The translations under genes and the position numbers were made by a program. Of a DNA stretch of 64,000 nt, positions 17,575 through 26,025 are shown in pieces. How positions within the stretch are numbered: position 1 is the first letter of the stretch; every line of letters begins with the position of its first letter. The stretch spans positions 310,001 to 374,000 of the forward strand of contig JADJPN010000001.1 in assembly GCA_016713235.1 (NCBI GenBank). Direction: 5' to 3'. The notes beneath the pieces are model-generated. The model searched no databases, was not told where the DNA came from, and worked only from the letters and a program-made list of their open reading frames with translations. The DNA comes from Hyphomicrobiales bacterium (lineage in GTDB: Bacteria; Pseudomonadota; Alphaproteobacteria; Rhizobiales; Xanthobacteraceae).

Positions 17575-17678
17575 GGAACCATGCCGTGTGCCCTGCGTTG
17601 TTTTGATGCGACCGGCCACCCCACCGGCCGGTTGTATCGGGCGCAGTTGGCGAAAGCCTTCTGCGCCCGAATTCTTTT
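17575..17678 (+). ncRNA. Candidate stress-induced small RNA with EcfG-type promoter
   Basis: The 413-base gap 17457-17869 has no convincing protein gene. On the plus strand it has GGAAC (17575-17579), a 17-base spacer and GTTG (17597), so a transcript should start near 17605. Hairpin 1 follows: ACCGGCC (17611-17617), C-rich loop ACCCCACC, GGCCGGT (17626-17632). Hairpin 2 is CGGGCGCAG (17638-17646), internal UU/UU, GGC-GAAA-GCC, then CTGCGCCCG (17661-17669) followed by AATTCTTTT. This is the layout of a short sRNA with a Rho-independent end. GsrN of Caulobacter is a known sigma-T-dependent sRNA with a C-rich loop; homology is not shown. Confidence 0.5.
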
Positions 17679-17833
17679 GTGCGGCTGCGGACATTGAAGC
17701 CGAGCCGGCGGGACGGTGTTGGCACCATGGCACCGCGCCAGCCAAAAAACACAAACAGAAAGAGGCGCCCGGCAATGTATTGGGGTCGCGTTGGCTGTAA
17801 CTGGCGAAACAAATTCAACAGATCGTCTTAGGC

Positions 17834-17868
17834 AAAAAAGCCCCGGAAAGATTCTCCGGAGCTTTTTT
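17834..17868. terminator. Intrinsic terminator after phyR (bidirectional shape)
   Basis: AAAAAAGC-C-CCGGA / TCCGG-A-GCTTTTTT: a stem with one mismatch, a 7-base loop and runs of six A and six T on the two sides. It starts 2 bases after the phyR stop on the minus strand. It separates phyR from the HWE kinase downstream. Confidence 0.88.
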
Positions 17869-17869
17869 G

Positions 17870-18673
17870 TTACCCGATGGCCTGTTGGTCTTTACGTTGC
17901 GCTTTATTCTGGAAGAACAACGCCTGACTGATAACCGCCGAAACCGTTGCGGGCTGATAAGGCTTTGGTATCAGGAACGCAGGTTCCGGACGCTCGCCTG
18001 TCAGGAAACGCTCCGGATAAGCGGTGATGAAAATCACCGGCACGTCGAAGGATTTCAATAACTCGATCACCGCGTCTAGACCCGAGCTGCCGTCAGCGAG
18101 CTGGATATCTGCGAGGATCAGACCCGGCCGCTGCTTACCCGCAATCCGAATTGCTTCTGCATGCGTGCGCGCGATGCCGATGACGCCGTGGCCGAGATTC
18201 TCGACCAGACCTTCGATGTCCATCGCGATCAGCGGCTCGTCTTCGATGATGAGCACGTCGGTCGCGATCTCGCTCGCAAGTTCGCGGCCCGCCCCTTCCA
18301 TCAAATTGCGAACGGTCGGCACATCAATGTCGAGGATGCGCGCAGCATCGGTCTCGTCGAAGCCTTCGAGTGCAATCAGCAGAAAAGCCTGCCGCGGGCG
18401 CGGCGTCATCTGCGTGATCCGCTGCTCGGCTGGCGTCTTCTTCGATCCCCGCTCCGACGCGTCATTCACAGCCGTCGAATTCCAGAGTTTCGTGAAGGTC
18501 CGATAAAGGCCGACTCTCGGATCGTCTTCGGTTTCAACCGCCGAAGGATCTTCGATCAGGACTTCAAGCACGGCGGCAACATAGGCGTCACCGGACGGCT
18601 GGTTTCCGGTCAGCGCCCGGGCATACCGGCGTAAAAACGGCAGATGCGGCGCAATCGTCTGCGATAGGGACAC
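17870..18673 (-). CDS. phyR: General stress response anti-anti-sigma regulator PhyR
   Basis: The 267-residue protein has a sigma-factor-like N-terminal domain (sigma2-like LRRYARALTGNQPSGDAYV, sigma4-like GFDETDAARILDIDVPTVRN) fused to a C-terminal receiver domain. The receiver shows the acidic pair IIEDEP, phospho-acceptor Asp in LILADIQLADGSSG, Thr in VIFITAYPER and Lys in LIPKPYQP. Phosphorylated PhyR sequesters NepR and frees EcfG. It is divergent from nepR-ecfG and has its own EcfG promoter, so it is probably autoregulated. Confidence 0.96.
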   Translation of the reverse strand: MSLSQTIAPHLPFLRRYARALTGNQPSGDAYVAAVLEVLIEDPSAVETEDDPRVGLYRTFTKLWNSTAVNDASERGSKKTPAEQRITQMTPRPRQAFLLIALEGFDETDAARILDIDVPTVRNLMEGAGRELASEIATDVLIIEDEPLIAMDIEGLVENLGHGVIGIARTHAEAIRIAGKQRPGLILADIQLADGSSGLDAVIELLKSFDVPVIFITAYPERFLTGERPEPAFLIPKPYQPATVSAVISQALFFQNKAQRKDQQAIG

Positions 18674-18712
18674 TGTGGCTCTCCCTTTCTTCCCAGCCTA
18701 TTTCGCAACCTT

Positions 18713-18737
18713 AACCCGTGCCGGGAAGAAAAGTTCC
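18713..18737 (-). promoter_or_regulatory. EcfG promoter of phyR
   Basis: Minus strand: GGAAC (18737-18733), 17-base spacer, GTTAAG (from 18715), 40 bases before the phyR ATG. It matches the EcfG consensus. Confidence 0.85.
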
Positions 18738-18744
18738 ATCTCGT

Positions 18745-18771
18745 GGAACCCCCTTGGAATATGGGGGTTAT
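18745..18771 (+). promoter_or_regulatory. EcfG promoter of nepR-ecfG
   Basis: Plus strand: GGAAC (18745-18749), 17-base spacer, GTTAT (from 18767), about 45 bases before nepR. Back to back with the phyR promoter, only 7 bases apart. The spacer carries a CCCC/GGGG inverted repeat. Confidence 0.87.
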
Positions 18772-18815
18772 AGAAGGTGGCGGCGTGAGGAAGCGCCAGG
18801 GGTGGGAAGAAGCGA

Positions 18816-19046
18816 ATGACTGAAAAACCTAAAGGACCGGATCCGAGTATGAGCAATCAGGCCGTTGCAGTCGCCAAGCCTAAATCCGGAGGGCTCGACC
18901 GCCAGATTCAAGCAAAAATCGGCCAGCAATTGAGAGCGATGTATGACGAGGTGGTCGATCAGGGTGTCCCCGACCGTTTTACCGAGCTTCTGAGGAAGCT
19001 CGATGGCGCACAAAGCACGCCGAAAACGGAAGAGGAGTCGCGCTAA
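18816..19046 (+). CDS. nepR: Anti-sigma factor NepR
   Basis: The 76-residue anti-sigma factor holds EcfG inactive until phospho-PhyR binds it. The conserved core IGQQLRAMYDEVVDQGVPDR followed by FTELLRKLD is typical of NepR; the N- and C-terminal tails are variable and charged, as in the family. The start may be ATG 18816 or ATG 18849; both keep the core. The stop overlaps the ecfG start (TAATG), giving coupled translation that helps balance anti-sigma to sigma. Confidence 0.95.
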   Translation: MTEKPKGPDPSMSNQAVAVAKPKSGGLDRQIQAKIGQQLRAMYDEVVDQGVPDRFTELLRKLDGAQSTPKTEEESR

Positions 19047-19597
19047 TGGCAACCGATCCGGCAACCACACAGATCATCATGGCGATCGTGCCGAAGCTGC
19101 GCGCGTTCGCGATTTCGCTCTCCGGCAACGTCGATCGCGCGGACGATCTCGTGCAGGAAACGCTTATGCGTGCGATCGCGAATATCGATTCCTTCGAGCC
19201 CGGTACAAACATGCAGGCGTGGCTATTCACGATTCTGCGCAACCGCTTCCGTTCTGAATACCGCAAGCGCCGCCGCGAGGTGGAAGATGTGGACGGGCAT
19301 TACACCGACAGCCTGGTTTCGCAGCCTGAGCAGACCAGCAAGCTCGAATACAAGGAACTGCGCGCGGCACTCGACAAGCTTCCGTCCGACCAGCGCGAGG
19401 CGCTGATCCTCGTCGGCGCCTCCGGCTTTTCTTATGAAGAAGCGGCTGCGATCTGCGGCTGCGCGGTAGGCACCATCAAGAGCCGCGTCAATCGCGCGCG
19501 TAATCGCCTCGCAACCGAGCTCGATATGAAATCGGCCGAAGACTTGGGCCCGGATCGCAATACGCGCGCGACACTCACCGCAAACGACCGACGCTGA
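19046..19597 (+). CDS. ecfG: General stress response sigma factor EcfG
   Basis: ECF15-type sigma factor of 183 residues. Region 2 is DRADDLVQETLMRAIANIDSF followed by QAWLFTILRNRFRSEYRKRRRE. Region 4 is LDKLPSDQREALILVGASG and the helix-turn-helix YEEAAAICGCAVGTIKSRVN. It directs RNA polymerase to GGAAC-N16/17-GTT promoters, four examples of which lie in this locus. It overlaps nepR by one base. Confidence 0.96.
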   Translation: MATDPATTQIIMAIVPKLRAFAISLSGNVDRADDLVQETLMRAIANIDSFEPGTNMQAWLFTILRNRFRSEYRKRRREVEDVDGHYTDSLVSQPEQTSKLEYKELRAALDKLPSDQREALILVGASGFSYEEAAAICGCAVGTIKSRVNRARNRLATELDMKSAEDLGPDRNTRATLTANDRR

Positions 19598-19623
19598 GTT
19601 TCGGCGCTTAGGCCCGGAATTTT

Positions 19624-21422
19624 TTACTGCTTCACAGGCGCGGCTTCCGCTTCCGGATCGATGGGCGCCGATTTTCCAGTGACGGCCGCGAGATTACCGC
19701 GGATCAACTGGCGGCCCGCATAGATTCCGCCCACGATCTGCATCTCAAAACGCTCGCGATCTTCGCGGGTCACTTCTTCCATGACCTTTTCCGCTTCTTC
19801 ATCCGGTACACCGAGCGCCTTGAGCGCTTCCCGGCCAAACGCGGCTGCGGAGTAGAGCACTTCGCGCCCCTGATAATCGACCCCCGCACGCACCAGCTCG
19901 ATCGCGTGTTCACGGTCGAAGGCGCGCACGAGCACTTTCACGAGTGGAAATTCAGCCTTCGCCAGCTCGACAATTTTATTCGCTGCCGCCCAATCGTTGA
20001 TGCAGACAAGAATCGCCTGCGCCCGGCCCGCGCCCGCGGCATGCAAGGTATGAAGCTGCGTGCCGTCGCCGTAATAGACTTTGAAGCCGAAGTCGCCGGC
20101 GTCCTTGATGATCTGGGTCTGGTTATCGATGATCGAAATATCGATGCCACGCGCGAGCAAAGGCTGGCTCACGACCTGGCCGAAACGCCCGAAGCCGATG
20201 ATGAGCACGCTGCCGGAAAGGTCTTCCGCCGCATCGACGCCATCCATGGATTCTTTTTCTTTCGGCATCACAAAGCGCAGACCGAATACCAGAAGCGGCG
20301 TCAGCGCCATCGAGACAATCACGGCCGCGGTCATCATGGCGTTGACTTGCGTCGTGAAAATCCCTGCCTGCGTCGCGGCGGCGTAGAGCACGAAGGCAAA
20401 CTCGCCGCCCTGCGCCATCATCGCCGCGCGGTAGAGCCCCTCGCCGTGTTTGCTGCGAATGCGCGCCACCGCGTAGATGCCGATGGCTTTCACGAGCATG
20501 AACGAGAGCGTGCCCGCGAGAATGAGCGGCCATTGCCGCGCCATCAAATTCAGGTCGATCGACATGCCGACCGCAAGAAAGAAAAAGCCTAGCAAAATGC
20601 CACGGAAAGGTTCTATGTCCGCTTCCAGTTGGTGACGGAAGCTGGACTCGGAAAGCAATACGCCAGCGAGGAACGCACCCATCGCCATCGAGAGCCCGCC
20701 GAGTTGCATGCCCAGAGCGGCACCGAGCACCACAAGCAGAGCGGCTGCTGTCATCACTTCACGCGCGTTCGACGCGGCGAGAAAACGAAAGAACGGATTA
20801 AGAAGCCACAAACCCGCTGCTACCAGCAATGCGAGAGAAGCGCCTGCAATACCGATCGCCTGCCAGAACTCGCCAGGCGAGAGTTTGGCAGCACCCGGGG
20901 TCAGCAACGTGACGGCCACAAGCAGCGGCACGATCGCAAGATCTTCAAGCAGCAAGATCGATACGATCCGTTGCCCGCGCGGCAAAGAAACCTCTCGCCG
21001 CTCGTCGAACAGCTGCATCACGGTCGCGGTTGAGGTAAGCACGAATCCGCTGCCGCGAAGAAGGATACGAGCGGCGAAAGACCCCAAAGAATTCCGGTCC
21101 CCGTAAGCAGAAGACTGCAAAACACGCCCTGCGCGACGCCAAGTCCGAAAATCTCCCGGCGCAGACCCCATAGCCGCGACGGCTGCATCTCCAGGCCGAT
21201 CACAAACAAAAACATCACAACGCCAAGCTCGGCGATATGCAGAATGGCCTGTGGATCGGAGAACAGGCGCAAGCCGAACGGGCCGATGACGACGCCGGCG
21301 GCGAGATAGCCCAATACTGAACCAAGGCCGATGCGTTTGAAGATCGGGACCGCGATGACGCCGGCTGCGAGCAGCGCGACGACCTGAACGAGTTCGGTTC
21401 CAGTGTGAGCGTCAGCGGCCAT
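19624..21422 (-). CDS. Kef-type cation:proton antiporter with TrkA-N domain (frameshifted)
   Basis: CPA2-family glutathione-regulated-type potassium/proton antiporter of about 600 residues. The N-terminal part (from 21422, MAADAHTGTELVQVV, GYLAAGVVIGPFGLRL, MFLFVIGLEMQPSRLW) has the usual membrane helices. The remainder continues in another frame (GSGFVLTSTATVMQLFDER, LLLEDLAIVPLL, AQGGEFAFVLYAAA). The C-terminal RCK/TrkA-N domain has GSVLIIGFGRFGQVV with GxGxxG and the acidic ISIIDNQ. One base restored near 21055 joins both. It is convergent with ecfG. Confidence 0.88.
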
Positions 21423-21502
21423 CAGGTCGTCTCCGATCGAAATACGGGAAAGCCCTGACGATCACGCCGAGCCTGTTTCGTCTTATTATATGCAAGGAGA
21501 AA

Positions 21503-21578
21503 TGGCGCGCTCGGAGAGATTCGAACTCCCGACCCCAGATTCGTAGTCTGGTGCTCTATCCAGCTGAGCTACGAGCGC
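21503..21578 (-). tRNA. tRNA-Arg (ACG)
   Basis: Full cloverleaf on the minus strand. The acceptor stem GCGCTCG pairs with CGAGCGC, the D arm is AGCTCAGCTGGATAGAGC, and the anticodon arm is CCAGA-CTACGAA-TCTGG with anticodon ACG. The T arm contains GTTCGAATC, and CCA is encoded at the 3' end (21505-21503). Confidence 0.96.
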
Positions 21579-21594
21579 TTTTGAGGCCTGCGAA

Positions 21595-22128
21595 CTACCC
21601 GCCCTGCCCGGTATTTGCAAGCGCCGAGGGAGCCGCAGCCGCGGCCTCAAGCAGCGCCCGTCGTTCGATGCGGACACGCCAGGCCAACAAAGCCGCATTC
21701 AGCAGGGAAAATGCCACTGCCAGCCAGATCAAGCCGAAAGCGAGCGGCAGGAGCGCGATTTCGAGAATCACGATCAGATAATTGGGGTGGCTGAAAAAGC
21801 GGTAGGGACCGGCGCGGACCAGCGAGGCGCCGGGAATTACGAAGACCCGCGTGGTCCAGCGGTCGCCGAGGGTCGCGATCACCCAATAGCGCAGCGGCTG
21901 CAGCGCGAGGAACGCGGCGACCAGGAGCATGTTCGGCTCCTTGTCCCAGGCGAGGAGCCAGAGTGCGCCGAGCCAGACGACATGCAGGAGCACCATGAAG
22001 GGATAATGCTTCGCGCCGGCTTCGACCGCGCCACGCCGCTTAAGCCGCGCCTCGTTGCGGCGGGAGAGCAGCAATTCGAACAGACGCTGCAACGTAACGA
22101 AGCCGAGAAGCAGGATCGCGTCACGCAT
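21595..22128 (-). CDS. Isoprenylcysteine carboxyl methyltransferase-family protein
   Basis: The 177-residue integral membrane methyltransferase has about five hydrophobic segments and the conserved C-terminal SAM-binding motif GPYRFFSHPNYLIVILE, followed by RVRIERRALLE. It overlaps the type III polyketide synthase gene by 8 bases. The same pairing occurs in Bacillus (BpsA/BpsB), where the ICMT-like enzyme methylates alkylpyrones made by the synthase. By analogy this protein probably O-methylates the polyketide product. Prenylated-protein processing is not expected in bacteria. Confidence 0.85.
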   Translation of the reverse strand: MRDAILLLGFVTLQRLFELLLSRRNEARLKRRGAVEAGAKHYPFMVLLHVVWLGALWLLAWDKEPNMLLVAAFLALQPLRYWVIATLGDRWTTRVFVIPGASLVRAGPYRFFSHPNYLIVILEIALLPLAFGLIWLAVAFSLLNAALLAWRVRIERRALLEAAAAAPSALANTGQGG

Positions 22129-23182
22129 AGGTTGTCTCCAGCGTCACCATGGTCGCCGTGAACCCCGGACCGAGCGCGCTCAGCGCAAGTATCCCTCCAC
22201 GTTTTTCGGCGAAGACACGCGCAAGCGCAAATAAAATCGTCGGCGCGGACATGTTGCCGTGTTCGCGCAGGACCGCACGCTCGTGATCGAGCGAACCGCG
22301 CTGCAACTTCAACGCATTTTCGAGCGCATCGACGACCTTGCCGCCGCCCGGATGGCAAACGAACCGCGCGACGTCGTGGATGTTTACATTGCAACGCGCG
22401 AGCAGCGTGCTCGTCATCGCGGGCATCCTGCGTTCGACAAACATCGGCACCGAGCGAGCGAGCACTACACCGAAGCCGATGGGGTCGAAGGTCCAACCCA
22501 TGATGTCGAGCGTCTTTGGCCAGGTATGCTCGGCGGAACCGTTTACCCGCGCGAGGCCTTCGTTCTCGCCGGAGCGAAGCACCAGCCCCGCGGCACCGTC
22601 GGCGAAGAGCGCGGCGGAAACCACATCTTCTTTTGTATCGCGGTCGGTGCGCAGCGCGAGCGTGCAAAGTTCGATTACGACAACGAGTACGGTCGTTCCC
22701 GGATCGGCAGACGCGAGTTTCGATGCAATCGATAAACCGGTGACGCCTCCCGCGCAGCCAAGACCGAAGATCGGCACACGCCGCGTTTCGGGCCGTAGGC
22801 CCAGCGCGTCCATCACGCGCGCTTCCAGACTCGGTGTTGCGACACCGCTCGAAGAGATCGTGAGAACGATGTCGATCTCGCCGGGTTTAACGCCCGCGCG
22901 ATCCATCGCGTCCTTCGCAACGCGTTCGTAAAGCTTCAGCGATTCTTCGAGATAAACTTCGGAACGCTCGCGCCAATCGTGGGGCTTCAGATACCATTCC
23001 AGCGGGCGCACTGCGCGGCGGCGCTCGATGCCGGCGTTGTTGAAGACTTCGATCATGCCGGGAAATTTCTGAAAGAAGCCCGGAAGCGCTTTTGGCGCCG
23101 CCGCGAGCACATCGCGCTGCTCGATCACATACGGCGGCGTAGCGGTGGCAAGAGACAAGATCGAAACGCTGGCCATCGGCAA
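22121..23182 (-). CDS. Type III polyketide synthase (chalcone/stilbene synthase family)
   Basis: Homodimeric ketosynthase of 353 residues with the catalytic triad in place: Cys in IFGLGCAGGVTGLS, His in ARFVCHPGGGKVVDALE and Asn in REHGNMSAPTILFAL. The N-terminus (ILSLATATPPYVIEQRDV) is typical of bacterial alkylpyrone or alkylresorcinol synthases. It extends an acyl-CoA starter with malonyl-CoA; a long-chain starter is inferred from the family. The start may be 23182 or the second ATG at 23176. It lies downstream of a histidine kinase gene on the same strand (29-base gap). Confidence 0.93.
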   Translation of the reverse strand: MPMASVSILSLATATPPYVIEQRDVLAAAPKALPGFFQKFPGMIEVFNNAGIERRRAVRPLEWYLKPHDWRERSEVYLEESLKLYERVAKDAMDRAGVKPGEIDIVLTISSSGVATPSLEARVMDALGLRPETRRVPIFGLGCAGGVTGLSIASKLASADPGTTVLVVVIELCTLALRTDRDTKEDVVSAALFADGAAGLVLRSGENEGLARVNGSAEHTWPKTLDIMGWTFDPIGFGVVLARSVPMFVERRMPAMTSTLLARCNVNIHDVARFVCHPGGGKVVDALENALKLQRGSLDHERAVLREHGNMSAPTILFALARVFAEKRGGILALSALGPGFTATMVTLETTYA

Positions 23183-23211
23183 ACACCTGTTCTGCGTTTC
23201 GGTTTTCCTGA

Positions 23212-24690
23212 CTACGCGCGCAGCCGGTTCTCGCGATAGTTATCGAGCTGTGCCGGCCGATCCGGTATCGAAATTCTAAACGCGGCGCCGATGGTGCCAT
23301 CGACGAGATTGATCTCGCCGCCATGCAACCGCACGATCTCGGCGGCGATGGCGAGCCCGAGACCCGTGCCGCCGGAGCGCGTGGAGCCATGAAACGGCTC
23401 GAACAAATGCTCGCGCGAGCGCAGCGGCAGGCCGGGTCCGGTATCGGCGACTTCGAGCACGACCACCGCGCCTTCGCGGCGGCCCACAACGCGCACCTGA
23501 TCGCGCACCGGCTCGTTCGGCACGCGAGATTGCAGCGCTTCGATGCTGTTGCGCGAAAGATTCAGCAGCACGCGAAACATCTGCTCGGGGTCCGCGTCAA
23601 TCATCAGCCCGCGCTCGACCGAAGGCACCCAGCCGATTTCGCTGTTCTCGTTCAGATTCAGCGTATCGCGCACTTCTTCCACGAGATGCTCGACGCTTAC
23701 GCTCTTGCGCATCGGCGTCGGCTCTTGCGCACGGCCGTATGCGAGCGTTTGCTGGCAATAGGAAATCGCGCGGTCCAATGCGCGCATCAATTTCGGCGCA
23801 AGCTGGCGCACCACCGGTTCGCGCAAATTCGCGATGCGGTCGGACATCAACTGCGCGGAGGCGAGCAGGTTGCGCAGGTCGTGATTGATCTTCGAAACCG
23901 CCAACCCCAGCGCGGCAAGGCGGCTCTTCTGATAGAGCGTCTGCGAGAGTTCGTATTGCATACGCGCGAGTTCGCGCTCGGCGAGCCCGATTTCGTCGGC
24001 GCGGCGCGATGGCGAAAGAATGCTGCCCGCGTCTTCCGGGTTCTGTGCGAAGCGCATCATCTGCTCGGTCATGTTGCGAAGCGGACGCACGAAGAGCCAG
24101 ATCAGCGTCGCATAGACAAGCATCGCCGTGACGATGGAAATGACGAGCGACAGCCAGAGAATGTTCTGGGAGGCCGAGAGCATCGCGCGATAAAGCGGAC
24201 GCTCAGGCAGAATGATTTCGATGAATTCGCCACCCATCGGCGCGCTGTCGAGAACGCGGATGGTGCGGTTGCCGCCGGACGCGAGCGTCTGGAACGCATC
24301 CGTGATCGACGCGATGTAGGAGTAGTCGCGCAGATCGATACTGTCCTGCACCGCCGGCGGCATGTCGGAGACGGACAAAAGCCGCCGTGTATTGCCGAAC
24401 TTCACCGCGACCGCGGTCGCACCCGCGCCATCGAGCAAGCGCTTCGCAAGCTCCTGCGGAACCATGTTGTCGGGGGTCGCGTCCAGCGCGAGCACGGCAA
24501 GCCGCGCGGTCGCGGCGCGATCTTTCAACCACATCGTCCGCACGTTCGCGATCGACGGCACATAGATCAGCACTTCGGCAAGCATCACGAACAGAATCGT
24601 GAGCAGCAGAAGCTTGCCGGAAAGACCCACGCGAAAAGACGGGTTCGCCTTCGGATCCGGGCGGACGCTGCCGTCAGATTGTTCGCTCAT
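23212..24690 (-). CDS. Membrane sensor histidine kinase with HAMP domain
   Basis: The protein has about 492 residues from ATG 24690 (MSEQSDGSVRPDP); an ATG at 24726 would add 12. It has TM1 (GKLLLLTILFVMLAEVLIY), a periplasmic loop of about 130 residues, TM2 (WLSLVISIVTAMLVYATLIW) and HAMP (RPLRNMTEQMMRFAQNPED). The phospho-acceptor box is SKINHDLRNLLASAQL, with Asn where most kinases have Thr-Pro. The ATPase motifs are RVLLNLSRNSIEAL, ADTGPGLPL and GGTGLGLAIAAEIVRLHGG. No response regulator is adjacent. It may share a transcript with the polyketide synthase pair. Confidence 0.9.
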   Translation of the reverse strand: MSEQSDGSVRPDPKANPSFRVGLSGKLLLLTILFVMLAEVLIYVPSIANVRTMWLKDRAATARLAVLALDATPDNMVPQELAKRLLDGAGATAVAVKFGNTRRLLSVSDMPPAVQDSIDLRDYSYIASITDAFQTLASGGNRTIRVLDSAPMGGEFIEIILPERPLYRAMLSASQNILWLSLVISIVTAMLVYATLIWLFVRPLRNMTEQMMRFAQNPEDAGSILSPSRRADEIGLAERELARMQYELSQTLYQKSRLAALGLAVSKINHDLRNLLASAQLMSDRIANLREPVVRQLAPKLMRALDRAISYCQQTLAYGRAQEPTPMRKSVSVEHLVEEVRDTLNLNENSEIGWVPSVERGLMIDADPEQMFRVLLNLSRNSIEALQSRVPNEPVRDQVRVVGRREGAVVVLEVADTGPGLPLRSREHLFEPFHGSTRSGGTGLGLAIAAEIVRLHGGEINLVDGTIGAAFRISIPDRPAQLDNYRENRLRA

Positions 24691-24738
24691 GGGAAAAACC
24701 ATGCGCCTGCGGTCCAGACCCGTCAATTCACACTGGGT

Positions 24739-25551
24739 TTACGGCTTAACGCCGTCTTCCCGCGCGGGGCGGCGCAGCCGCGCGATCCGCTTGCGGAATA
24801 AGACCGGCAAAAGGACAAGCACCGCGAACAGCGCAAGCCCCGCGATCAGCTCGCGCGAGAGAAAGTGCATCACATCGAACTCGATCCGGCACTCCCCGGC
24901 GTTCGCGGCTTCACATGCGCGAAATGCCTGCAACTGCTTTTCGATGCCCTGATCGAGACCAGAGCCGATGAAGCCGAAACAGAACGCAATCGGCGCAATT
25001 CCGATCATGGTCGCCGCGACGAAGGTCTTCAGCGGCACGCGAAACACGCCGGACGCGACGTTGATCGCGATATAAGGAACAACGGGGATGAGGCGCAGCA
25101 ACACGATGTAGCCGAATGCTCCATCGCGAAACCCTCGGGCAAACTTCTGGAATCGCGGCAGCGCCGCCTGCTGCAAGCTCGCCCCCAGCGACGCGCTTCC
25201 AATCAGCACCGTGATCAGACCGCCGATGGTGGCGCCGAGAATCCCCCCAAATGCGCCGAAGAGCGCGCCGAAGAGAAACCCGCCGAACATCGTGAAGACC
25301 ACCGCGCCCGGAACCGCGAACACGATCGCGGCGCTGTAGACCGCGACGTAGATGGCATAGGCCGCCAGCGGATTATCGTTGACGAGCCGATCCAGCGTTT
25401 CCGAGTGACGGACCGCGGACTCCAGCGAGATGTAACGATGCAGGCCAAAGCTGAAGACCACCACCGTGGCGGCGAGAAGCAGCGCCAGCGGCATATAGCG
25501 CAGGACAAATCCGGTGCGGCGGGAAGCCTTTGGCTGCGCTGAATCTTGCAT
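24739..25551 (-). CDS. TVP38/TMEM64-family (VTT domain) membrane protein
   Basis: The 270-residue polytopic protein has the DedA-like VTT core: AVPGAVVFTMFGGFLFGALF, GAFGGILGATIGGLITVLIG and LLRLIPVVPYIAINVASGVF. The family is linked to lipid scrambling or transport and membrane homeostasis; the substrate is unknown. The start ATG 25551 (MQDSAQPKASRRTG) is preferred over the frame's earlier ATG at 25599, which adds an Arg-rich tail without homology. A hydrophobic segment near the N-terminus and another near the C-terminus flank the core. It is followed by the kinase gene after 48 bases. Confidence 0.88.
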   Translation of the reverse strand: MQDSAQPKASRRTGFVLRYMPLALLLAATVVVFSFGLHRYISLESAVRHSETLDRLVNDNPLAAYAIYVAVYSAAIVFAVPGAVVFTMFGGFLFGALFGAFGGILGATIGGLITVLIGSASLGASLQQAALPRFQKFARGFRDGAFGYIVLLRLIPVVPYIAINVASGVFRVPLKTFVAATMIGIAPIAFCFGFIGSGLDQGIEKQLQAFRACEAANAGECRIEFDVMHFLSRELIAGLALFAVLVLLPVLFRKRIARLRRPAREDGVKP

Positions 25552-25696
25552 TCCAAACCAAGCCGTTTCCCGCGCCCTTCGCGCCCGCGCCTTATACAAT
25601 GTGCGGGAACCGCGTGGCCCGGAATCACGACAGATCGGCCAAAGCCATAAAAAGCCCCGCTAAGTGGCATTTTTAGCCATGAAACCCGTGTTTCCA

Positions 25697-25726
25697 TTGA
25701 CTTGGCCGGGGGGTGCCCCCTATAAG
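25697..25726 (+). promoter_or_regulatory. Sigma70-type promoter of rpmH-rnpA-yidC
   Basis: TTGACT (25697-25702), 18-base spacer, TATAAG (25721-25726), about 130 bases before rpmH. The spacer contains GGGGG-TG-CCCCC. The rest of the 311-base gap 25552-25862 shows no other clear feature. Confidence 0.75.
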
Positions 25727-25862
25727 CCCGGCGCGCCTGCTTGGGATGATCTTGAGCGCCGCGGCCTCGAAGGAGGCCCCGGAATGCGGTGTTTCCCGCA
25801 GTTCTGCCCTAGCGCGCAAATTCAGGTAGCCCCCCGGCTGCAATCTTAGCGGAGTAAGCCCC

Positions 25863-25997
25863 GTGAAACGGACCTATCAACCGAGCAAAATCGTCCGCAA
25901 GCGCCGGCATGGTTTCCGCGCGCGCAAAGCGACCCTGGGCGGCGCCAAAGTACTCGCTGCCCGCCGCCGCCGCGGACGCAAGCGTCTCTCGGCTTAA
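25863..25997 (+). CDS. rpmH: 50S ribosomal protein L34 (GTG start)
   Basis: The 44-residue protein KRTYQPSKIVRKRRHGFRAR, then GGAKVLAARRRRGRKRLSA, is nearly identical to the family consensus. The start codon is GTG at 25863, with GGAG about 9 bases upstream. It heads the rpmH-rnpA-yidC cluster and is followed by rnpA after 28 bases. It is a component of the large ribosomal subunit. Confidence 0.95.
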   Translation: MKRTYQPSKIVRKRRHGFRARKATLGGAKVLAARRRRGRKRLSA

Positions 25998-26025
25998 TCA
26001 AACGCGCCGGTTCGGGCTTGTCCTC

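Noticed and set aside
17461..17818. ORFs in the kinase-phyR gap
   Set aside because: Low-complexity translations with no family, no ribosome site, overlapping on several frames; the promoter and hairpins fit an RNA better.
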